From CAWELS01 sp964468205 (GTDB taxonomy: Bacteria; Acidobacteriota; Terriglobia; Bryobacterales; Bryobacteraceae): DNA of 64,000 nt. Made by a program: the position numbers and the translations under genes. The notes under the pieces are model-generated. The model saw only the letters and a list, made by a program, of their open reading frames with translations, searched no databases and was not told the DNA's origin. Below, piece by piece: positions 26,000 to 34,746 of this stretch (its first letter is position 1; every line of letters starts with the position of its first letter). The stretch covers positions 1 to 64,000 of the forward strand of contig CAYXVG010000023.1 of assembly GCA_964468205.1 (NCBI GenBank). Direction: 5' to 3'.

Positions 26000-27103
26000 A
26001 TGATGAATCACTTCACTCGCCGCGAATTCAACAAAACGGCCGTGGCCGCAACGGGAGCCACCATCATCGGCGCCGGCGGCGCGGGCGCGAAGGAATACGG
26101 CACTGGCAAGATCCTCAACTACAACCAGAATATGGAGTACCGGAGGTTGGGGAAGACGGGAATCATGGTTTCGGCCGTGTGCCTGGGCGGGCATTGGAAG
26201 CGGCTCGACACAATGCTCGGCAAGGACTTTGTCGGCGAAGGATACAAGAAGGAAGATTTCGATAACGTCAATGAAGCCGGGTTTATCGGCAATCGCACTG
26301 AAGTCGTCTCCCAGTGCATCGACGCAGGCATCAACTATGTCGACGCCTGCGCCGGGCCGGAGATCCTCGCCTACGCGAAGGCGTTGAAGGGCCGCCGCGA
26401 CAAGATGTACTTTGGCTACTCCTGGCACGTGCGGGAGTCTCGCTTCGCCGAATTCCAAAAGGCGGAACCGCTGCTGCGTGGCCTCGACGAGGGCATGCAG
26501 GAGGCCGGGCTGGACTACATCGACTTCTGGCGCATCTCGCTGCCGATGGACCGCCGGATGAGCCTCGCCGAGCTAAATCGTGTGGAGGAAGGCGCCGCGG
26601 AGGCGCTGGACCGCGCGAAGAAGGCCGGCAAGATTCGTTTCGGGGGCGTGTCGACCCACAACCGCACCTGGCTGGCGCAGTTGGTCAGGAAGTATCCGGA
26701 TCAGATTGAAGCGGTGCTGTTCCCCTACACGGCCGCCTCGAAGCGGCTGACCGAGCACAGTCTCTTCGACGCGCTCGAGGAGTGCGATACGGGCGCGTTT
26801 GCGATCAAGCCGTTCGCCGACAACTCCCTCTTTCTTGGCGACAGCTCGCTTGCCCACGAGTACCGGGACGAAGACGACCGCCGCGCGAGGATGGCGATCC
26901 GGTACATCTTGTGCAATCCGGCGATCACCGCTCCCATTCCGGGGCTGATCAATGCGCACCAGGTGGAGAACATGGCCAAGGCCGTCATCGAGCGCCGGGA
27001 GCTCGACGCGAGGGAGACTTCCGAACTGGAGGAATACGGTGAGTATATGTGGGCCAATCTGCGCCCGACCTACCGTTGGCTTCGCAATTGGGAATATGTA
27101 TAG
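26000..27103 (+). CDS. Tat-exported aldo/keto reductase-like protein lacking catalytic residues
   Basis: The N-terminus has a Tat motif, FTRREFNKTAVAATGATIIGAGGAGA. From about residue 45 the sequence follows the aldo/keto reductase barrel: MEYRRLGKTGIMVSAVCLGG, AGINYVDACAG, EILAYAKALKGRRDK, GLDYIDFWRISLP, AKKAGKIRFGGVSTHN and a C-terminal cofactor-loop-like NPAITAPIPGLINAHQVENMAKA. The catalytic Asp is kept (VDACAG), but the Tyr five residues on is absent, the Lys after the next strand is replaced (YFGYSW), and the His of the next strand (usually LxxHWP) is Ser (RISLP). It may be a binding or structural protein rather than an oxidoreductase. GGGGGGAC precedes the ATG. Its last 8 bp overlap the start of the GH10-like gene. 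Confidence 0.85.
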   Translation: MMNHFTRREFNKTAVAATGATIIGAGGAGAKEYGTGKILNYNQNMEYRRLGKTGIMVSAVCLGGHWKRLDTMLGKDFVGEGYKKEDFDNVNEAGFIGNRTEVVSQCIDAGINYVDACAGPEILAYAKALKGRRDKMYFGYSWHVRESRFAEFQKAEPLLRGLDEGMQEAGLDYIDFWRISLPMDRRMSLAELNRVEEGAAEALDRAKKAGKIRFGGVSTHNRTWLAQLVRKYPDQIEAVLFPYTAASKRLTEHSLFDALEECDTGAFAIKPFADNSLFLGDSSLAHEYRDEDDRRARMAIRYILCNPAITAPIPGLINAHQVENMAKAVIERRELDARETSELEEYGEYMWANLRPTYRWLRNWEYV

Positions 27104-28733
27104 ATTCGTCGTTCGTCTGGTCACCTCCTTTGTTCTGATTGCCGCGGCCGCCGCCGAGATTCCCTCCGGCGGCCGCGATCTTTTGGAAGCCCCGGCCGCC
27201 ATCACGGTCGACGGGGAACGGGAGATTGCGCTCACCGCCGGCGTGAGTAAGGGGGATGTACTGCTGCTGGCGCTTGAGGTGAGCGGGGCCGGAGAGGGAA
27301 CGGTCAACATACGCCACCGCACTACCGGATGGCGTTCGCTGGTTCGCCTGCCGCTCGAGTCCGGCGGCGCCACGCGGGAGATCCGCCAGCCGTTTAGCGC
27401 GCTATGGGACTTGCCGGCCGGCGATATTCGCTTCGTGATTTCGGGTGAAAGCATCCGGGTCGCGCACCTCAGGCTGATCAACTATGAGGACTCGCGGTCC
27501 CTTGGCGAACTCCCTCACACGCGATTCACGTACGAGGGACGCTCGCCGGACGCGGCGTGGAGAGCCGCCGCCGAGGCGCGGATCGACACCTATCGCAAGG
27601 CCGGACTGCGCGTGCATGTAACGGATGCGGAGGGCACACCGCTCTCTGGCGCGACGGTCCGCATTCGCCAGACCCGGCACGCATTCGGCTTCGGCGCGGC
27701 CACGACGGCGCAGATGCTGTCAGCGGATTCCGAGGACGGGCGGCGCTATCGCGAGATTTTCGAGAAATATTTCAACAAGACCGTGCTCGAGAACGATCTG
27801 AAGTGGCCGGGCTGGGAGATTTCGAAGACGGGCGAGCACCCGGCTTACCAGCGCCGCTACACGGAACAGGCGCTAGCGTGGTTGGCGGAGCGGAACATTC
27901 CCGTGCGCGGCCACTACGCCAGTTGGGCGCCGATCGACACGCGCGACGGCAACGGCGGCGGGCCCGAATCCGATTTGCGGGAGCGTCTTTTTGCGCACAT
28001 CCGGGAGAAACTGCCCGCGGTGGGGACTCGGGTCTCCGAATGGGATGCCGTGAACCATATCGCCGGGTGGGGGCGTACTCTCGAGGACCTTTACGGCCCC
28101 GGGATCTTCGTCGATATTCTCGCGCTGGTGCGGGAACTCGCTCCGCACGCCCAGATCTGGGTGAACGAGGGCGCGATTCTCCCGGGCGGAACCCGGCAAG
28201 ACGAATATGAGCGCCTCATCCGCTACCTCAACGACCACGGCCAGCCGCCGGACGGCGCCGGCATGATGAGCCACTTCGGCCTGAACAACCTCACGCCCCC
28301 GGAGAAGATCTACCGGCGCTTCGAGCGCTTCGCGGCCTTCGTCCCGCGGCTGCAACTCACGGAGCTTGATGTGGAGGCCTGGGACGACCAGCTACAGGCT
28401 GACTACCAGCGCGATGTAATGACAATGGCCTTCAGCCATCCGGCGATGGAGGGGATCGTGATGTGGGGGTTCTGGGAGGGCCGGCACTGGAAGCCCGATG
28501 GGGCGCTGTGGCGTGAGGATTGGAGCATTAAGCCCATCGGTGAGATGTGGATCGACCAGGTGTTCGACAAATGGTGGACCGGCGAACGGCTCAGCACCGA
28601 CAGCCACGGCAACGCTTTCACGCGCGCTTTCCACGGCGGCTACAGGGTGGAGGTGACGGCGAACGGAAAGAGCGTATCCACCGGCACAACGGTCACCCGC
28701 CACGGGCGCTTGCTTCACATTGTCTGCCGGTAG
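27096..28733 (+). CDS. GH10-like secreted protein with altered acid/base residue
   Basis: The start at ATG 27096 lies in the overlap ATGTATAG with the stop of the preceding gene, implying translational coupling. A signal peptide covers about residues 1-20. Residues about 21-170 look like a carbohydrate-binding beta domain plus a linker; the TIM-barrel runs from about 190 to 500, with FGFGAATTAQML, YFNKTVLENDLKWPGWE, RGHYASWAP, and TELDVEAWD with nucleophile Glu423. The acid/base motif, normally WDVVNE, reads WDAVNH, placing His321 where the Glu should be. The codon is CAT, two changes away from either Glu codon. The enzyme may use another acid, act on activated substrates, or be a binding protein. 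Confidence 0.85.
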   Translation: MYRFVVRLVTSFVLIAAAAAEIPSGGRDLLEAPAAITVDGEREIALTAGVSKGDVLLLALEVSGAGEGTVNIRHRTTGWRSLVRLPLESGGATREIRQPFSALWDLPAGDIRFVISGESIRVAHLRLINYEDSRSLGELPHTRFTYEGRSPDAAWRAAAEARIDTYRKAGLRVHVTDAEGTPLSGATVRIRQTRHAFGFGAATTAQMLSADSEDGRRYREIFEKYFNKTVLENDLKWPGWEISKTGEHPAYQRRYTEQALAWLAERNIPVRGHYASWAPIDTRDGNGGGPESDLRERLFAHIREKLPAVGTRVSEWDAVNHIAGWGRTLEDLYGPGIFVDILALVRELAPHAQIWVNEGAILPGGTRQDEYERLIRYLNDHGQPPDGAGMMSHFGLNNLTPPEKIYRRFERFAAFVPRLQLTELDVEAWDDQLQADYQRDVMTMAFSHPAMEGIVMWGFWEGRHWKPDGALWREDWSIKPIGEMWIDQVFDKWWTGERLSTDSHGNAFTRAFHGGYRVEVTANGKSVSTGTTVTRHGRLLHIVCR

Positions 28734-28792
28734 ACGGCCGCGCTGGCCCTTGCGATACGATAATCGCTTACCAATCGAGGAGTTGTCATTCA

Positions 28793-30418
28793 ATGAACCG
28801 ACCCGCTGCTTTCCTGATTTTGCTTCTGCTGGCCGTCCCCTCTCTCGCCCAGGAGCCAGGCACCCCGATATGGACGCCCTTCGAGATGGAGATCGAAGCG
28901 ACCAAGTCTTACGCGAACCCGCTACTGGATGTCCAGGTGACCGTCGAGTTCACCGCACCGAGCGGCAAGACCACTACTGTGCCGGCGTTCTGGGACTACG
29001 AACGAAACTGGAAAGTCCGCTTTATGCCGGATGAGGTCGGGCGCTGGCGTTACCAGTGGAGTTCCTCCGACCCGGAGGACCCAAAGCTTCACGGCGTGTG
29101 GGGCGCGTTCGAATGCGTGTTCTATAACGGCTACAACCCGCTGTACCTGCATGGCAACGTATCCGTTGCGCCCGAGGGCCGCCATTTCGTCCATGTTGAC
29201 GGGAAGCCTTTTTTCTGGCTTGGCGACACAGCTTGGAACGGCGGCCTGCTGGCCGATGCGGAGGAATGGGACGCCTATCTCGAGGACCGGGCGGCGAAGC
29301 AATTCAGCGTGATTCAGTTCGTGATGAGCCAGTGGCGCTCGGCCGCCGGCGACGAGGACGGCCGCCCGGCTTTCATCATCCACCGGGGAAAGGTGAAAGT
29401 GGATCCGATCTTTTTCCAGCGCATGGATGAGCGCGTGGCGGCGGTGAACGCCCACGGGCTGCTCGCCGCACCTGTCATGTTTTGGACCAACCGGGGACAC
29501 CCCGAGCTCAACCCCGGGCTTTTTCTATCCGAGGATCAGCTCGTTGCCGTCGGCCGATACATGATCGCCCGCTGGGGCGCTTATCACGTCACCTGGATCC
29601 TTGGCGGCGACGGCAGCTATAACGGAGAACACACCGAGATGTGGAAGCGGGTGGGGCGGAAGCTCTTCGGCGACGGAGCGCCCGGCATCCGGCATCCTGT
29701 CACGATGCACGCCATCTACTGGTGCGCCGACGCCTTCGCCGGAGAGGATTGGTGGGACTATAACGGCTACCAGAGCGGCCATCATCGAATTCGCGGCATG
29801 GAGCGCATCACACAGGGCGAGCCCACGGTGTTTTGGCGCGAGGACGCAAAGCGGCGGCCCGTGATGAACCTGGAGCCGAGCTATGAGGCGCACCGCAACC
29901 GCGCGCCGGATGCCGGCGACGTGTTTACCGCCATCGACGTGCGCCGCACGGCCTGGTGCAGCTTGCTGAACGCCCCGCCCGCGGGGCTTACTTACGGCGC
30001 CCACGGCATCTGGGGCTGGCATCCGCGCGCGCTCGAGCCAATGACGCACCCTGGCACGGGGGTCGGTCCCGCTTGGTATGACGCGATGAACCTACCAGGC
30101 AGCCAGCAGCTCAAGCACCTCGCGGAGTTCTTCACCGCGATGGACTGGACGAAGCTGCGTCCGGCGCAGGAGTTGCTGGCGAAGCAGCCCGGCGCGGAGG
30201 ACGTGCTGAAGTGGGTAGCCGTGGCGCGCGCCGAAGGGGGCCCATTGGTGGCGTACACGGCCGGGGGCGAAGCGATCGCATTGAACGCCGGAGCCGTCGC
30301 GGGAGCCAGCGAGGCGATCTGGTTCAGCCCGCGGACCGGAGAGTCGATCCCAGGCGAGATCGCGGGCGGAGTCTTCTCGCCGCCGAGCGCGACAGACTGG
30401 GTGCTGCTCGTGCGGTAA
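28793..30418 (+). CDS. Secreted DUF5060/DUF4038 (GH140 apiosidase-like) glycoside hydrolase
   Basis: Signal peptide about 1-19 (MNRPAAFLILLLLAVPSLAQ). An N-terminal Ig-like DUF5060-type domain follows (about 25-105; VTVEFTAPSGKTTTVPAFWDYERNWKVRFMPDEVGRWRYQW). The TIM-barrel of the apiosidase-like family (about 115-430) has HFVHVDGKPFFWLGDTAWNG, TWILGGDGSYNGEHTEMW (putative catalytic Asp region) and VMNLEPSYEAHRN (putative catalytic Glu). The C-terminus (about 450-541) resembles the putative collagen-binding domain often paired with DUF4038. It lies 59 bp after the GH10-like gene with GAGGAG upstream of the ATG, so it may share the transcript. GH140 members release apiose from rhamnogalacturonan II; the substrate here is not proven. 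Confidence 0.85.
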   Translation: MNRPAAFLILLLLAVPSLAQEPGTPIWTPFEMEIEATKSYANPLLDVQVTVEFTAPSGKTTTVPAFWDYERNWKVRFMPDEVGRWRYQWSSSDPEDPKLHGVWGAFECVFYNGYNPLYLHGNVSVAPEGRHFVHVDGKPFFWLGDTAWNGGLLADAEEWDAYLEDRAAKQFSVIQFVMSQWRSAAGDEDGRPAFIIHRGKVKVDPIFFQRMDERVAAVNAHGLLAAPVMFWTNRGHPELNPGLFLSEDQLVAVGRYMIARWGAYHVTWILGGDGSYNGEHTEMWKRVGRKLFGDGAPGIRHPVTMHAIYWCADAFAGEDWWDYNGYQSGHHRIRGMERITQGEPTVFWREDAKRRPVMNLEPSYEAHRNRAPDAGDVFTAIDVRRTAWCSLLNAPPAGLTYGAHGIWGWHPRALEPMTHPGTGVGPAWYDAMNLPGSQQLKHLAEFFTAMDWTKLRPAQELLAKQPGAEDVLKWVAVARAEGGPLVAYTAGGEAIALNAGAVAGASEAIWFSPRTGESIPGEIAGGVFSPPSATDWVLLVR

Positions 30419-30480
30419 TCCCGGAGGAGCCAGTTCCCGATTCGCCGGACCGGTCTCCCCGCCCGGCCTCCATCATGCGT

Positions 30481-30497
30481 TCCCGTGCGCCACGGGA
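30481..30497 (+). terminator. Perfect 7-bp hairpin after the GH140-like gene
   Basis: TCCCGTG, a CGC loop and CACGGGA form a perfect hairpin 62 bp downstream of the stop codon. No T-run follows. A 10-bp palindrome, ACACTAGTGT, lies at 30513-30522, between this hairpin and the SOD gene. Confidence 0.35.
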
Positions 30498-30564
30498 GCG
30501 CGCCGCGTTGTTACACTAGTGTCTATCTGGGAACCAATTTCCATCTAACTTGGAGGGACATTCG

Positions 30565-31110
30565 ATGAAGCGATTTGGAACTGTTGCGTTGGGATTGTTG
30601 TGCGGCGCGCTGGCGCTGGCCGCCGCGGAGCCGAAACGCGCCGAAGCGACTCTCGGCCCGTGCCGGGAGGGGGATAACATCAAGGGCAAGGCGACCCTGG
30701 TGGAAGAAGTCAGCGAAGAGGGCATCAAGCAGGTCAGCGTGCGCATCGAGATTGAGGGTCTGAGCGACGGGAAGCACGCCATCCATATCCACGAGAAGGG
30801 CGTCTGCAACCCGTGCGGCGACGCGGCCGGACATTTCGATCCCGGGCCGCACTCGCATTCGAACCCCGACGGCAACCATCCGTTCCACATGGGCGATCTG
30901 ATCAATGTTGGCGTGACGAACGGGAGGGGCGTAATGGAGACTGTAACGACGCGGGTCACGCTGTCTCCGGGGCCGCTGAGTATCTTCGACGCCGACGGCT
31001 CGGCTTTCATTATTCACGACAACGAGGACACTTACTGCCCGGAAGGCGTGGTGCAGGGATGCGCCGGAGGATCGCGGGCCGCTTGCGGGATTATCAAGCC
31101 GGTGAACTGA
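30565..31110 (+). CDS. sodC: Cu/Zn superoxide dismutase, exported
   Basis: Dismutates superoxide in the periplasm. GGAGGGAC precedes the ATG at 30565 by 5 nt. Residues 1-20 are a signal peptide. Metal ligands are recognisable: AIHIHEKGVC (two Cu His), AGHFDPGPHSH (bridging and Zn His), NHPFHMGDLINV (Zn His and Asp) and FIIHDNEDTY (Cu His). GGSRAACGII supplies the C-terminal disulfide Cys and the active-site Arg, the partner Cys being in KGVC. The 181 residues are usual for bacterial SodC. It stands alone between two hydrolase genes. Confidence 0.93.
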   Translation: MKRFGTVALGLLCGALALAAAEPKRAEATLGPCREGDNIKGKATLVEEVSEEGIKQVSVRIEIEGLSDGKHAIHIHEKGVCNPCGDAAGHFDPGPHSHSNPDGNHPFHMGDLINVGVTNGRGVMETVTTRVTLSPGPLSIFDADGSAFIIHDNEDTYCPEGVVQGCAGGSRAACGIIKPVN

Positions 31111-31413
31111 ACCGGCCGGCGCTCAAGAGCGGCAACCTCGTGTGTTGATATGGCGCGGCTCCGGCGCGTCCGTTCCCGGGGGCGAAACGGAAATTAATTT
31201 AAGAGTTTGACACTCTCGCTGGGTGTAAACTGAAAGCAGAGCACAGTTGGACGTGCTCGCAGCGTGCAGGCGGGCACGCTTGCTCCCTCCTTGGAACGCA
31301 GTCTCACGGCCGTTGGCGCCCACCACACGGTTGTGAATCTTCATCGATAGCAGGTGGCCCGCCTGCCACAGACACAGTAGGTTAACACATGCAGCGGGGG
31401 GATCGCCTCGCGT
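31111..31413. other. Intergenic region with REP-like inverted repeats
   Basis: 303 bp with no credible gene, between convergent sodC and nucleoside hydrolase genes. AGCGTGC and GCACGCT (31261-31280) form a perfect 7-bp hairpin around AGGCGG. GCAGGCGGGC (31266-31275) recurs in inverted form as GCCCGCCTGC at 31357-31366. A consensus TTGACA lies at 31207-31212 with TAAACT 13 bp downstream; no protein gene follows it. This could be a REP-type element or a small RNA locus. Confidence 0.4.
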
Positions 31414-32361
31414 CTACTGTCCCAACTTCTGCCCCACGAGTTGGCCGATGTAGTAGTCCATGAACTCGTCCCGTTTAGGCTCCAGACAGACCGTTACAGG
31501 CTTGCCGCCGGATTCGTCGATCACGGTGGATCCCTCGTCATCGACGGAAAGCTTCAGCGTTTCCTTCTTGCCGAAGAAACGTTCCGGGGCGGCCGCTTCC
31601 GCCACCGCGAGCTGGTCGTGCAATATCATCTGCCGTCCGGGCTCTTGAATCCACAGCCGGTAGAGAGCCTCGAGCGATTGCGTGAGTGGAGAGCGGTAGC
31701 TCCGTGCGCGATCGCGCTCTTCCTCGCTGAGCTTCACCAGGGTGGTGGCATCAAGCGGCACGATTGTGAGAGGCAGTCCGGCGTCATAGACGAGCTGGGC
31801 GTCGGCGACGGAAGCGCGCACGTTCCACTCCGCGATGCGGGGCTGCCCGCCGGCCCGGCCGTAGACGCATCCGCTCATCAGCACCACCCGTTTTACGTAC
31901 TGGCCGAGATCGGGCTCGATGCGGAGGGCGTCGGCGACGTTCTCGAGCGGCCCGACGGCCACCAGAACGATTTCTCCCGGGCGCCGCTTCACCTGCTCCA
32001 CGATGAACTGCGCCGCATTCTGGCGGATGGGCCGCAGCTCATTGAAGTCCTCCGCCCAGGCGGTTTGGTAGTAGAAGGCGCTATCCGTTCTGCGGCCGAT
32101 GGCGACGGGGATGTTGGTGCGGCCGGTCTTCCAAAGCATCTTGGTGGCGATTCGCGCCCGGGATGGGGTGTTGCCGTGAGCGATGGTGATCCCGACGGGT
32201 TCAAATCCGTCGTGGGCGAGGACGAAGGCCAGCGCCCAGGCGTCATCGATGTCCGATCCAATGTCGGTGTCCAGGATCAGCTTTACGGGCGCCGGCGCGG
32301 CCAGGCCGGCCGCCAGGGCGAGGAGGAATGCGAGGGAGAGTATCTGTTTCACGGCCTCCAT
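31414..32361 (-). CDS. Exported inosine/uridine-preferring nucleoside hydrolase
   Basis: Cleaves the N-glycosidic bond of nucleosides to base and ribose, Ca2+-dependent. A signal peptide (about 6-23; ILSLAFLLALAAGLAAPA) suggests periplasmic or extracellular action, unlike the cytoplasmic RihA/B/C enzymes. KLILDTDIGSDIDDAWAL (about 27-44) carries the Asp cluster that binds Ca2+ and ribose. GPLENVADAL, MSGCVYGRAGGQPRIAEWNVRASVADAQLVYD and the late ILHDQLAVA (Asp in the last Ca2+ ligand position) complete the family pattern. It is 315 residues. Its start codon is only 20 bp from that of the divergent ADP-ribosylglycohydrolase gene, implying shared control. Confidence 0.93.
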   Translation of the reverse strand: MEAVKQILSLAFLLALAAGLAAPAPVKLILDTDIGSDIDDAWALAFVLAHDGFEPVGITIAHGNTPSRARIATKMLWKTGRTNIPVAIGRRTDSAFYYQTAWAEDFNELRPIRQNAAQFIVEQVKRRPGEIVLVAVGPLENVADALRIEPDLGQYVKRVVLMSGCVYGRAGGQPRIAEWNVRASVADAQLVYDAGLPLTIVPLDATTLVKLSEEERDRARSYRSPLTQSLEALYRLWIQEPGRQMILHDQLAVAEAAAPERFFGKKETLKLSVDDEGSTVIDESGGKPVTVCLEPKRDEFMDYYIGQLVGQKLGQ

Positions 32362-32381
32362 TTTACTAATATGGTTTCACC

Positions 32382-33848
32382 ATGCACCGATTCCTCTGCG
32401 TTACCGCGCTGCTGTTCTGTGCCGTCGTCCCGCGGGTGGCTTCGGCCGAGACAATCGAGCTTTCCGCCGAGACGCTTCGCGACAAGGTCCGCGGCGGGTT
32501 GCTCGGCCAGATCCTCGGCAATCTAAACGGCCTGCCGCACGAGATGAAGTATATCGATGAGCCCGGCAGCGTCACCGAATACACACCGGCCCTGCCCGAA
32601 GGGGCGTGGACCGACGACGATACCGACTTCGAGTGGGTCTACATTCTGGCCATGCAGCGAGCGAACGAGATCCTGCTCTCGCCGGAGCACATTGCCCGCC
32701 TCTGGCGCGAGCGCATCAACCGCCGCATCTGGTGCGCCAACCGCTACGCGCGGCACTTGATGGATCTCGGTTTCGAGCCGCCGCTGACCGGGAAGGCGGC
32801 GCTCAACCCCTGGGCGGAGTTCAATATATCCGGCCAGTTTGTCGCCGAAACGTTCGGCCTGCTCGCCCCGGCAATGCCGCGGACCGCGGCGCGCATCGGG
32901 CTGAACTATACAACCGTGACCATTGACCGGGAGCCGGCCCAGACCACGCAGTTCTTCACGGCGATGATTGCGACGGCGTTTGTCGAAGATGATGTGAACC
33001 GGATTCTCGAGGCCGGGGCCGCCGCGCTCGATCCGAATAGTGAAATCCGCGAGATCACCGCCAGCGTGCGTGCCTGGTACAAGGAGTACCCGCACGACTG
33101 GCGCGCCACGCGCCGCCTGATGAAGGAGAAGTACAGCCAGGCCGGCGGCGGCATGCGCGACCGCAACGGCTACGAGTTGAACACCGCGGCCACCATCGCC
33201 GCCCTGCTCTACGGCGGCGGCGACTTCCCGGCCACGCTGTTGAACGCTTTCAACTTCGGCTGGGACTGTGACAACACGGCCGCCACCGCGGGCACTATCA
33301 TTGGAACCGTGAAAGGCTACCGCTGGATGCTTTCCCAGGGTTGGCAAATCGTTGACCGCTACGAGAACCGCACGCGGGAGAACATGCCCATGGACGAGAC
33401 CATCACGAGCTTCGCCGACCGTGTCATCGATCTCGCCGAACGCGTCATCACCGATGCGGGTGGAAGCCGGGAGATCGTGCGCGGCCAACCTGTCTACCGC
33501 ATCCTGGCCGAGACGCCCGCGAGCGTGATTGCGCTGCCCGCCGCGCGGGACGAGCAGGAGGCCATGCGCGAGCGATTCCGGCCGGAGATAGAAGCCGCGC
33601 TCACCGGCCAGGCGGATTCGCAGGCCCTGGCCCGAGCCGCCTATCTGGCCATCGCCCTCGATCTCTATCAGACCTACCAGGAGCGGCATCCCGAGCGCTG
33701 GAACGAAGCCGTCGCCGCGCTCAGCGGCTACTGGCGCATCCCGCAGAACATTTACCATGATGCCGAGATTCCGCTCATCTTCGGCTTGCGCGAGCGCGCC
33801 GACGCCGCGGGTCTGGAGAAGCCGGCCGAGAAGAGAGCCGTCTGGTAA
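32382..33848 (+). CDS. Exported ADP-ribosylglycohydrolase-family protein
   Basis: Member of the DraG/ARH fold that hydrolyses N- or O-linked ADP-ribose with two Mg2+. A signal peptide (about 1-22; MHRFLCVTALLFCAVVPRVASA) is unusual for the family and places it outside the cytoplasm. KVRGGLLGQILGNLNGLPHE is the typical first helix. WTDDDTDFEW (about 76-85) and FGWDCDNTAATAGTIIGTVKGY (about 300) supply the Asp/Thr metal ligands. A longer C-terminal region (about 370-488) is all helical. It is divergent from the nucleoside hydrolase gene with 20 bp between start codons, suggesting the two process ADP-ribose- or nucleoside-type substrates together. The substrate is unknown. Confidence 0.88.
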   Translation: MHRFLCVTALLFCAVVPRVASAETIELSAETLRDKVRGGLLGQILGNLNGLPHEMKYIDEPGSVTEYTPALPEGAWTDDDTDFEWVYILAMQRANEILLSPEHIARLWRERINRRIWCANRYARHLMDLGFEPPLTGKAALNPWAEFNISGQFVAETFGLLAPAMPRTAARIGLNYTTVTIDREPAQTTQFFTAMIATAFVEDDVNRILEAGAAALDPNSEIREITASVRAWYKEYPHDWRATRRLMKEKYSQAGGGMRDRNGYELNTAATIAALLYGGGDFPATLLNAFNFGWDCDNTAATAGTIIGTVKGYRWMLSQGWQIVDRYENRTRENMPMDETITSFADRVIDLAERVITDAGGSREIVRGQPVYRILAETPASVIALPAARDEQEAMRERFRPEIEAALTGQADSQALARAAYLAIALDLYQTYQERHPERWNEAVAALSGYWRIPQNIYHDAEIPLIFGLRERADAAGLEKPAEKRAVW

Positions 33849-33861
33849 GCGGGGAGCCGGC

Positions 33862-34746
33862 TTACTCCCGCTCCCAAATCTCCGCGATTCCGTCCGGCAG
33901 CGGCGACTCGAACGCCAGCCGCTCCCGTGTTTCCGGGTGGACGAATGCGAGGGCCGAGGCGTGCAGGCAAAGCCGCCCCGCTTCCGGGCCTCCGTACTCC
34001 TGGTCGCCCACAATTGGATGCCCGATATGCGCGCAATGGATGCGGAGCTGGTTGGTGCGGCCCGTGACCGGAACCAGCGTTACGAGCGTTCGCGAGTGCC
34101 GGCTTTCGACAGCAACCAGTTCGGACCGCGCCGGCTTGCCTGTTGAAGAGACCCGCCAGTGGGGGCGTGTTTCCGAGACTCTCGCCACCGGAGCTTCCAT
34201 GGAATGCCGCCCTTCGATTAAGCCGCCCACTAGCGCGGTGTATTGTTTCCGGAGTTCGCCGGAGCGCGCCAGCCAGGCCCCGGCGTCCGCCCGCTTGGCG
34301 ACGAGCATCAGTCCGGATGTCGGCTTGTCCAGCCGGTTCACGAAGACGGGACGCACGGCCGCCGCCGGTTCCGCATCCCGGTTCCAGCGCCAGGCGAGGG
34401 CGTTCGCCAGTGTACCGCTCTTCACCCCGCGCGTGGGATGCACGAGCATTCCGGCGGGCTTGTTCACCACGGCGAGCCAGGCGTCATCGAAGAGAACTTC
34501 AACCGGAATCTCCTCCGGCTGCATGGCGTTCGGAATCGACTGGTCGATGCTCGCGCGTACCTCGTCGCCCTGCGCCAGCCTTTCGCCGGGGGCGGCCGGC
34601 CGCGCGTTCACGAGGCAGCCCCCGCTGTCGATGGCCTGCCGTAGCTTGATCCGGCTTAAGACGCCGTAGCGGCGGGCGAGGAATTCGTCCAGCCTCGCTC
34701 CTGCCTCTTCGGCGGGAACCCAAAAGACGGACTGGTCTTCGCTCAC
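33862..34746 (-). CDS. RluA-family pseudouridine synthase
   Basis: Isomerises uridine to pseudouridine in rRNA or tRNA. The GTG start at 34746 overlaps the TGA of the upstream sulfatase gene as GTGA, a typical coupled start; a longer frame upstream would lie inside the sulfatase. An S4-like N-terminal segment (about 15-60; RLDEFLARRYGVLSRIKLRQAIDSGGCLVN) is followed by the catalytic domain with VNKPAGMLVHPTRG, VNRLDKPTSGLMLVAK (catalytic Asp in RLD; usually HRLD), VTGRTNQLRIHCAHIGHPIVGDQEYG and LCLHASALAF. It is 294 residues. Coupling to a sulfatase gene looks incidental. The target uridine cannot be predicted. Confidence 0.9.
   Translation of the reverse strand: MSEDQSVFWVPAEEAGARLDEFLARRYGVLSRIKLRQAIDSGGCLVNARPAAPGERLAQGDEVRASIDQSIPNAMQPEEIPVEVLFDDAWLAVVNKPAGMLVHPTRGVKSGTLANALAWRWNRDAEPAAAVRPVFVNRLDKPTSGLMLVAKRADAGAWLARSGELRKQYTALVGGLIEGRHSMEAPVARVSETRPHWRVSSTGKPARSELVAVESRHSRTLVTLVPVTGRTNQLRIHCAHIGHPIVGDQEYGGPEAGRLCLHASALAFVHPETRERLAFESPLPDGIAEIWERE

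Noticed and set aside
32204..32220. GGGTTCAAATCC resembling a tRNA T-arm
   Set aside because: It is within the nucleoside hydrolase coding sequence with no cloverleaf nearby.
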